From Diplocarpon mali (taxonomy: Eukaryota; Ascomycota; Leotiomycetes; Helotiales; Drepanopezizaceae), in contig JAENRP010000006.1 of the NCBI GenBank assembly GCA_024741835.1, forward strand, positions 125,379 through 189,378: 64,000 nt of DNA. Direction: 5' to 3'. Below the pieces are notes generated by a model that made no database searches, had not been told where the DNA came from, and saw nothing but the letters and a program-made list of their open reading frames with translations. Both the position numbers and the translations under genes were made by a program. How positions within the stretch are numbered: the stretch's first letter is position 1; every line of letters starts with the position of its first letter. Shown piece after piece: positions 58,256 to 64,000 of the stretch.

Positions 58256-59028
58256 ATGTCTGATACAGAAAATGCCGCCGGTTCCTCTGAGGACATGCCC
58301 AAGAAGGATATCGACTTTCTGATCTCCTGCATTAAGAACGTCACTGGTGGTAACCTGAGCGTAAGTCGATCTCCTGCGTTCATTAGGCGCCCCCCTGCAC
58401 CAGAGTAGGTTCAGCCTCAAGTCGAGGCGGCCCGCATGTACTCCTCTACCACTGCTTCATACCCGCTCCCTCTCTCCGACCCCTGGCACAGAAGTCCCTG
58501 AGCTCCTGCGCTCCTCTCTTGGCCAAAGCTGATATTCATGCGCGGTGAAGGTTGACGTCGCCGCCGTCGCCGCTGCCAACAACATGACCAACGTTCGCTC
58601 AGCTGCCAACCGCATCGGCGTCCTCAGGAAGAAGTACGGCTTCGCCATCGTCAGCTCAAACAACAAGAACGCTGCCGCCACTGCCGCAGATGGTGAGTCA
58701 GATGAGGCCGCTGACGGTCCTGCCATCCCCAAGACCCCAACCCCTGCAAAGACCGCCAAGGGCAAGGTCACCAAGGCCAAGGCCACCCCCAAGAAGGTCG
58801 CTGTCAAGAAGACTCCAGCAAAGACCAAGAAGGCTGCTGCTACCCCTGCAAAAGTCAAGAGCGACGGCGAGGACGAGGGAATGGTTGATGCTAAGAATAG
58901 CCAGTAAGTAAATTGCTGCTTGTTCTCTGTACATCTCTCCCTGCCTAGCAAGACACTTTTATTGAAGAGTGCTGATGTTGAGATCTTTCAGGCCCGAAGA
59001 AGGTGAAGGTTCCGCCGAGGACGCGTAG
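58256..59028 (+). CDS. Myb/SANT-like protein D with H1-like tail
   Basis: Three exons: 58256-58360, 58551-58903 and 58992-59028, in phase, 164 aa. The domain, residues 15-75, reads KKDIDFLISCIKNVTGGNLS, then VDVAAVAAANNMTN, VRSAANRIGVLRKKYGF. The first intron falls between S and VDV, as in genes C, E and F. The tail is lysine-alanine-proline-rich (TPAKTAKGKVTKAKATPKKV and further PAKTKKAAATPAK), like the C-terminal tail of linker histone H1, then acidic (SDGEDEG). A third exon adds PEEGEGSAEDA. The protein may bind DNA through both the domain and the tail. I infer a nuclear chromatin role from composition only. Confidence 0.83.
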
Positions 59029-60073
59029 CTCTGCTCCATTGATCTGTCCCAGCGGCTACTGAGGCCCTACCCTGCTTTGAAGCTCTTCTGCCTTTCTTTG
59101 GCATCATGGAATCATAGCGTCACTGTAGTTGAGGGATCTAAGGATCTGAGGTTTGCTTGAATTCTGGCATTCCAGACAGGTGATTTCTCTTTGATAATCC
59201 AGGCGGCGTGTTTTTCCCTCTGGACACTGGATGATATGGGAGATCGTCCCTTAGCTTTCCTGGTCGCCTGAAGGTCCGCTTAGTAGTGGATAGTCATCTT
59301 CTCGTTTCGAGTTGGAATGGATATCTAGATAAAGCATCAGACAACTCTACCAATAATATTGTCCTGCAGCCTGCTGTAGCATGACTCAGAAGTGCAGATA
59401 CTCAAAGGCTGAATGCTGATTCCGAAGCTGTGTAGAGGAGGATAAAATTGAAGGCATGTTAGAATACTAGCTCATTGAAGCCTTACAGTTGAAATAGGCC
59501 TTGCTTCTGACTCCTCCCAGTGACCTGCCATCAGAATGATGGTGGTTTGGGGTCCCAGCCACCGAAGTGTGCAATTGAAGTATCTCTATAGAATCTCTGC
59601 CATGAGGTTTCTGCGTACTGAGTTATCAACTAGCACATTCTTTAGTTCTAGAAAATGAGTCTGAAGAGACGTAGAACTTGCTTTGTCTATCTGTACACAG
59701 CTGAGCACCTTCCAGTTCTCTCTGTAAGCTGCAAAGCCGAAAGTGAATAGGTGAATGCCATCGAGCTACTCCATCGCTACTCCGTTGCTGTTCTCGTTCG
59801 GTGCTAGTGCCCCTCGTCGCAGCCTTGTGACAAAAAGCTCGTCGCGCTTCAGGAACCTGATTTCTCCCTCATCACGACAACACATCTTCATTGGCGACAA
59901 CGCAGCTCAGTCTTTCTTGACAAGCGCCCTTATTTCTTGACAACATCCTCAAGTCTTTGAGACTTGCTATCGCGTATCACAAAAGTACTCTCTAAACAGT
60001 GTATTGAAGATCGTGATCCCTGGCTTACTTCGAAGCTGACGTCGCGTGCGCAGAACCGACACCATTTACCAAG
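59029..60073. other. Intergenic DNA between Myb-like genes D and E
   Basis: No supported gene and no visible repeat. The last 250 bases look like a leader/promoter with C/T-rich stretches. Confidence 0.5.
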
Positions 60074-60987
60074 ATGGCACCCAAGACTGAATCTACTACG
60101 TCAAACATAACAGGGACCGTCCTGAATCCTGGTGAGACCTTGCTGTTGTCTACCATTTGTGGAATGATGGGTGAGGTACCAGATGTAAGTCCTCTAGTCT
60201 GTTCTTTCAGCCCCCTATGTGCCAGAATGTACTGGCGAAAACGCCTTAATTGTTCGTCATCAAAGACTGATTGAGATACTAGGTTGATTACAACAAGGTG
60301 GCGGAGCTCGTTGAAATTAAGCATGGCAGAAATGCCCGTGCCAAGGCGAAGATTCTGTTTGCGAAGATCAGAGCTGCCAACCCGGCCATCATGGCTGCTG
60401 TTGATGCTGCTGCTGACAATGAGGAAGATGGAAATGCTGCTCTAAATTCCATCGAGAACAGCCGCATGCCTCTTCCAAGCCATGCCCCTACAAAGAAGGT
60501 GATCTCCAAGCCAGCAGCTTCCAAGAAGGCTGTGGGCAAGGTCGCTGCTCCGAAAAAGACTGTTGGTAAAGTCACCGCTCCAAAGAAGGCCGTTCCTGCG
60601 ACCAAGAAGCAGCCTGTCAACAAGGCCTCTGCTGGAAATGGTGTTGGAAAAGCTGATCCAAAGACAACCGCCAAGTCAGTCCCCATCAAGGCCGAGCCTG
60701 GTTCGGAGGGAGAGGAGATGCATGACGCCGACGCCGACGTTGAGGATTGCCTGGAACGCAACGATGATGAGATTGTTTACGATGATGAGACTATTGATGA
60801 GGAGTTAGAGAAGGATGATGGTGTGTCTCCAGTTCCAGTTCCTTCTCCTGCCCCTCCTTCAACTCCAGCCCCTACAAATCAAGCTGTACTTGCTTCAACT
60901 CTGGTTGCGCTGGCCCTGGTCCTAGCTGAATCGACTTCGGCTGCCCCCTTGCAAATCACAAGTGTTGCTCTTACAGCGCTAGCCTAA
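60074..60987 (+). CDS. Myb/SANT-like protein E with H1-like tail
   Basis: Two exons: 60074-60184 and 60283-60987, phase 0, 271 aa. The unit reads ETLLLSTICGMMGEVPD, then VDYNKVAELVEIKHG, RNARAKAKILFAKI. It keeps the V-D-Y turn and intron position, but the last helix has lost the usual R-Y, making this the most diverged copy. The middle is a repeated KKAVGKVAAPKKTVGKVTAP, H1-like, followed by an acidic segment (EEMHDADADVEDCLERNDDE). The last 35 residues are hydrophobic (VLASTLVALALVLAESTSAA), odd for a DNA-binding protein. A donor-like GTGTGT near 60820 may mean a missed terminal intron, in which case the tail would be different. It is otherwise like genes C, D and F. Confidence 0.75.
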
Positions 60988-62045
60988 ACCAGAGTCAAGA
61001 GATACTTGAGAATCGGCTTGTACGATTGCGGGTATATCAGTCAGGACTTGACGCTCGACTTCGTGAGACCTCTCTTGAGCACTGGACTCTCTAGAAGTCT
61101 GAAAACGGTGTCTTCCATGCAGATTGATCCCGAGCAGTCATCCGAGCTTTCCAATCCAATTACTGACCAACACTCTTGCAGCCTAGAGAGCCTACTTGCA
61201 TAGTCTTCTCCCGTTAGCAGCTCGTAGTTTGCACACCCTTCAACCCTTACTCGGCAACAGTGGCTCTGGTCAATTGGTTCCTGGATGATAAGCGGTTGGA
61301 TTCTTTCCCCTTGCGCGGTGGATACACAAGCAGCTCTTTGGTGGCCGGCTCAAGCGTTCTTTCTTTCTTTCTTTCTTTCTGGTGACAATGATCGGGATCT
61401 TTGGGATGGCTGGGAGGGCCTTGTCTCTTCAAAGACCAGGTCTCTTTCATGTATCCAGATTTCTTAACAAGTGTAGCTACCCTTGACAAGTGTGGCTATT
61501 GCGGAGTGAAGATTGCAGATAATTGCTGTGGTGAGGCAGCCTACGTGGAGGTTCTGCGCAATGAACTCTCCGTCCCTTCAAGCCGTCTCTGCTGCTTCGT
61601 TGGTAATGCAGGTGTCCGTGAATCAACCTCCGCTCAATTGACCAAGCCGATGATCAAAGCCACCTACCCCCTCCTCTTATTATGCTTCCTTTTCCAAAGC
61701 TCAATGCCATTTGACAGTTAGCTTGCCCTTCCCGCTTCTCAATCGAGCCTATAATTCAAAGCTAACGAAACGGACAGCTGCCCACAATCTGCACCAAGAC
61801 TTTGGGTGACAACACCGTAGGCTCGCTCCTCAGCCCGGTCCTACAGTCTTTAAATTGAGCACACATCCTTCCTTCCAGCTTCATCTCATCCTGTCACGGT
61901 CACTTCCGCCTTCGACTCACTTCATCTCTGCATTGCTTTCTTCCACTTTCATCTCCAACGGGTCTCTCAACTCCCAGAGTCAAGAACTTTCCGCAATCTT
62001 CTACTCGAGCTCCCCTGCTACAGCCTCAATATCTGAGGCTTCAGG
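60988..62045. other. Intergenic DNA between Myb-like genes E and F
   Basis: No supported gene. A TTCTTTC microsatellite is at 61358-61380. A frame around 61480-61560 contains a faintly Myb-like VKIADNCCGEAAYVEVLR, too weak to call. Confidence 0.45.
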
Positions 62046-62954
62046 ATGGCGCCAGCTTCCAACGAGGAGCAGTTCAAGTTCCTGATCAGCTGTATCCGCT
62101 ACAGCAACAATGGCAAGGTAAGGCAACACGCGGGTGGAAACATTCACGGAAATTCTGACAGACAACGACAGGTAGACTTTGGCCAGGTTGCCAAAGAATG
62201 CAAGATTGTCAGCAAAGGCGCAGCGTAAGCCACTCCGCTCGAGTACCTCCTATCCCTCCCACGAGATGCGGAAAAGCAGAGGCTGACGAGAGTCTGGATC
62301 CGTAGGGCAAAGCGGTACGAGCGCATGATGAGGTCCCACGGCATCGCTCCCAACGCAGCGGCCATCAAGCCGGCTCCTTCGCGGATGTCCAAGAGCGAAC
62401 GCCTCGAATCGAACCCTTCCTCCTCGTCGTCGTCGGCCCACAAGAAGCGCAAGGTCGAAGGGTACCTGGACGAGAACACCACTGCAGATGACGACGAGCG
62501 TTTTGGGACGGTCAAGCCCGAGCCTGCTGTTACCATCAAGGAGCAGCTCGTGGTCAAGGAGGAGAAGGTCCCGCTTCAGCAGCAGCAACACCAGCAGCCA
62601 GGCCAGCTGAGTCTCGGCGAGGCGGCCGACTTGATGCAGTACTACGAGACTCCCTGTCAATACAGCGCTGGCGGGTTGAGTCTTGAGGACAGCTACGGCG
62701 GACAGTACACGACTTCTCAGAGCTACGGCGCCGGTATGGGAGGAACATCAGGAACGGAGTCCCCTTATGGGTTGGGATCTCAACAGACATATAGCTTCCC
62801 CTCCCACTCTCCTTATGGAAGCTCTGAAGTGAGAGCTGGGTTGGGAGGGATGCATATTGGAGAGTCGCAGAGCATGCCGTATCAGCCTCTGATCAAGTAT
62901 TCCTCCGACGAGCAAGGAAGAGGTCGGCCGGATAGTCCTTTGATTGTGGAATGA
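62046..62954 (+). CDS. Myb/SANT-like DNA-binding protein F
   Basis: Three exons: 62046-62117, 62172-62224 and 62306-62954, in phase, 257 aa. The domain, residues 5-55, reads NEEQFKFLISCIRYSNNGK, then VDFGQVAKECKIVS, KGAAAKRYERMMRSHG. It is the clearest copy of the family, with the AAAKRYERM recognition-helix pattern. The first intron lies between K and VDF, as in C, D and E; the second is inside the Ala codon of GAAAKRY. A nuclear-signal-like HKKRKVEG follows at about residues 85-92. Further on come VKPEPAVTIKEQLVVKEEKV (with SUMO-site-like VKPEP, IKEQ and VKEE), a Gln run, and a Tyr/Ser/Gly-rich C-terminus resembling a low-complexity activation region. Among the six genes it looks most like a regular transcription factor. 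Confidence 0.85.
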
Positions 62955-64000
62955 GCTTCGAGGGGTACCTGTACTTGTGTATATTTTTTTATTTTCGTGC
63001 TGGTTTGATTGATTTGGTTGGCTTATTGGCAAGTTTCCAGCGATTTGATTTCATCGAGAGCGCCACGATGTCGGTTTCTGCTTGATTATGCTGCTGATAA
63101 ATGGTCCGCGATGAAGGCATACTCTACCCTTCACCACATAGCTTGATCCACTATGTAGAGACCTGGATTCGAGAAGAGTTTTTAATCTGTATCAAAGACA
63201 ACCCAATTTTCACCAGAAAGTTGAAAATGAATAGGGGCCTTCACCACGTGGTTTCGTCTGTTCCCTTGGCTGCTTTGCACGAAAGTAAACACCCGACCAC
63301 TCCCCATTCAAGAGCTTCCGCACAAGATCACCGCTCATCTCTACCTCCATTTAATTACCCGAATGCTGTGGCAAATGACAACGAGCTTGCATCAGAGCCC
63401 CTGTGTCTCGCTCATTCTTGCGGCTCCTCGTCTTGAGCAGCGTTTTTATGTCAATTCCTCGGGTCTTCGCAGATCTGGCATAGACATGCAACATTGCTAT
63501 TCTTCCCGTTCCTGCCGCATGTCTCTCTATTAAAAGAGTTTATATAAGCAGAGCAAGCTCATCTGCCGGGAACGAGTGTCACCCCAGCGCCTCCGAGCGG
63601 GAAACCATTAACGGGTCCAGGATGCCGAGCGAGCCTCCGCATGCTCCCGACGCCGACACGTACGTCCTGCCGAGAAAGAAATAAGAGGGGGTTCAGTAGC
63701 TTCCTCTAGGTGCTTCTTCAGTGTCTAACCTATGACTCATTCGTCTCAGTGCGCGGTGCTGCTGCTCCTCGGCAGGACACCGCCTGCTCTGCCACCAGCT
63801 CCTGATCCTCTAGGAAGACAATGAATTCGAACACCGCGACTCCAGCCACGAACATCGCGCAGATAGGTAGGGATTAGAAGCCAGAGAGGTCAAGCTAGCT
63901 TATACTTGGGAAAGAGAAGGCAGCTCGGCGATAAACACAGCAGGTCTAGGGATTATGACGTGACAGGCCTGCAACCGAGGATGATCGCAGAGGATATCAG
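62955..64000. other. Right edge of the window, no complete gene
   Basis: Probable 3' region of gene F, then DNA with short frames. Near the edge an ATG at 63822 opens MNSNTATPATNIAQI before a possible donor GTAGGG at 63868. This could be the first exon of a gene outside the window, but I cannot support it further. Confidence 0.35.

Noticed and set aside
61480..61560. Possible seventh Myb-like relic
   Set aside because: Only a short stretch (VKIADNCCGEAAYVEVLR) is vaguely similar, with no preceding helix or intron border.

Overview
The window is nuclear DNA of a filamentous ascomycete (Pezizomycotina; a Leotiomycetes-like genome is my guess from the mix of gene families). Genes are split by short GT-AG introns, mostly about 50-200 bases. 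Branch-point-like CTAAC/CTGAC motifs precede many acceptors. The proteins are typically fungal: the 2EXR family, Scd6, a PUF protein, complex I 78-kDa subunit, Erd2, a siderophore transporter and mitoribosomal mS33. I rebuilt gene models by joining open frames across plausible splice sites and checking phase. All exon coordinates are therefore reading-based predictions without transcript support.

Layout. 1-3.7 kb: GC-rich sequence with one 2EXR-domain gene and a 7-bp repeat. 4-8.2 kb: a possible tiny gene, an unrecognised coiled-coil protein with a PP1-docking-like RVRF, and an Atg37-like acyl-CoA-binding membrane protein. 9-15 kb: an Rnt1-type RNase III and mS33 share a 190-bp divergent promoter, followed by a PUF RNA-binding protein. 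16-19.3 kb: a Pex39-like peroxisomal protein divergent from the LSm14/Scd6 mRNP protein. 20.8-23.1 kb: a Baeyer-Villiger monooxygenase with a splicing oddity. 23.1-27 kb: gene-poor DNA. 27-28.4 kb: a secreted pepsin-like protein with an altered catalytic motif. 29-34.3 kb: a UBL-WLM metalloprotease, Erd2 and complex I 78-kDa subunit. 35-42.8 kb: a degenerate RNase H-like protein, an aldo-keto reductase, SelO and a GNAT acetyltransferase. 44-63 kb: a region dominated by small Myb/SANT-like DNA-binding genes, interrupted by a siderophore transporter.

The most unusual feature is the 44-63 kb region. Six genes encode one Myb/SANT-like helical unit followed by low-complexity or histone-H1-like tails. 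Four of them (55.9, 58.3, 60.1 and 62.0 kb) lie head to tail on the + strand, about 2 kb apart. These four and the gene at 45.5 kb share a phase-0 intron at the same point of the domain, directly before a V/I-D-aromatic-type motif. This looks like an expanded paralogue array that has diverged strongly in sequence.

Other points of note are a perfect inverted pair of ATCTGATAA sites (SreA/GATA iron-repressor consensus) upstream of the siderophore transporter, DTES in place of DTGS in the pepsin-like protein, loss of the catalytic acids in the RNase H-like protein, a 15-nt microexon in the complex I gene, and several simple-sequence arrays between 45 and 53 kb. Two genes point to peroxisomes (Atg37-like and Pex39-like) and several to RNA metabolism (RNase III, PUF, Scd6). 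Eukaryotic neighbours need not cooperate, so I do not read these as operons.
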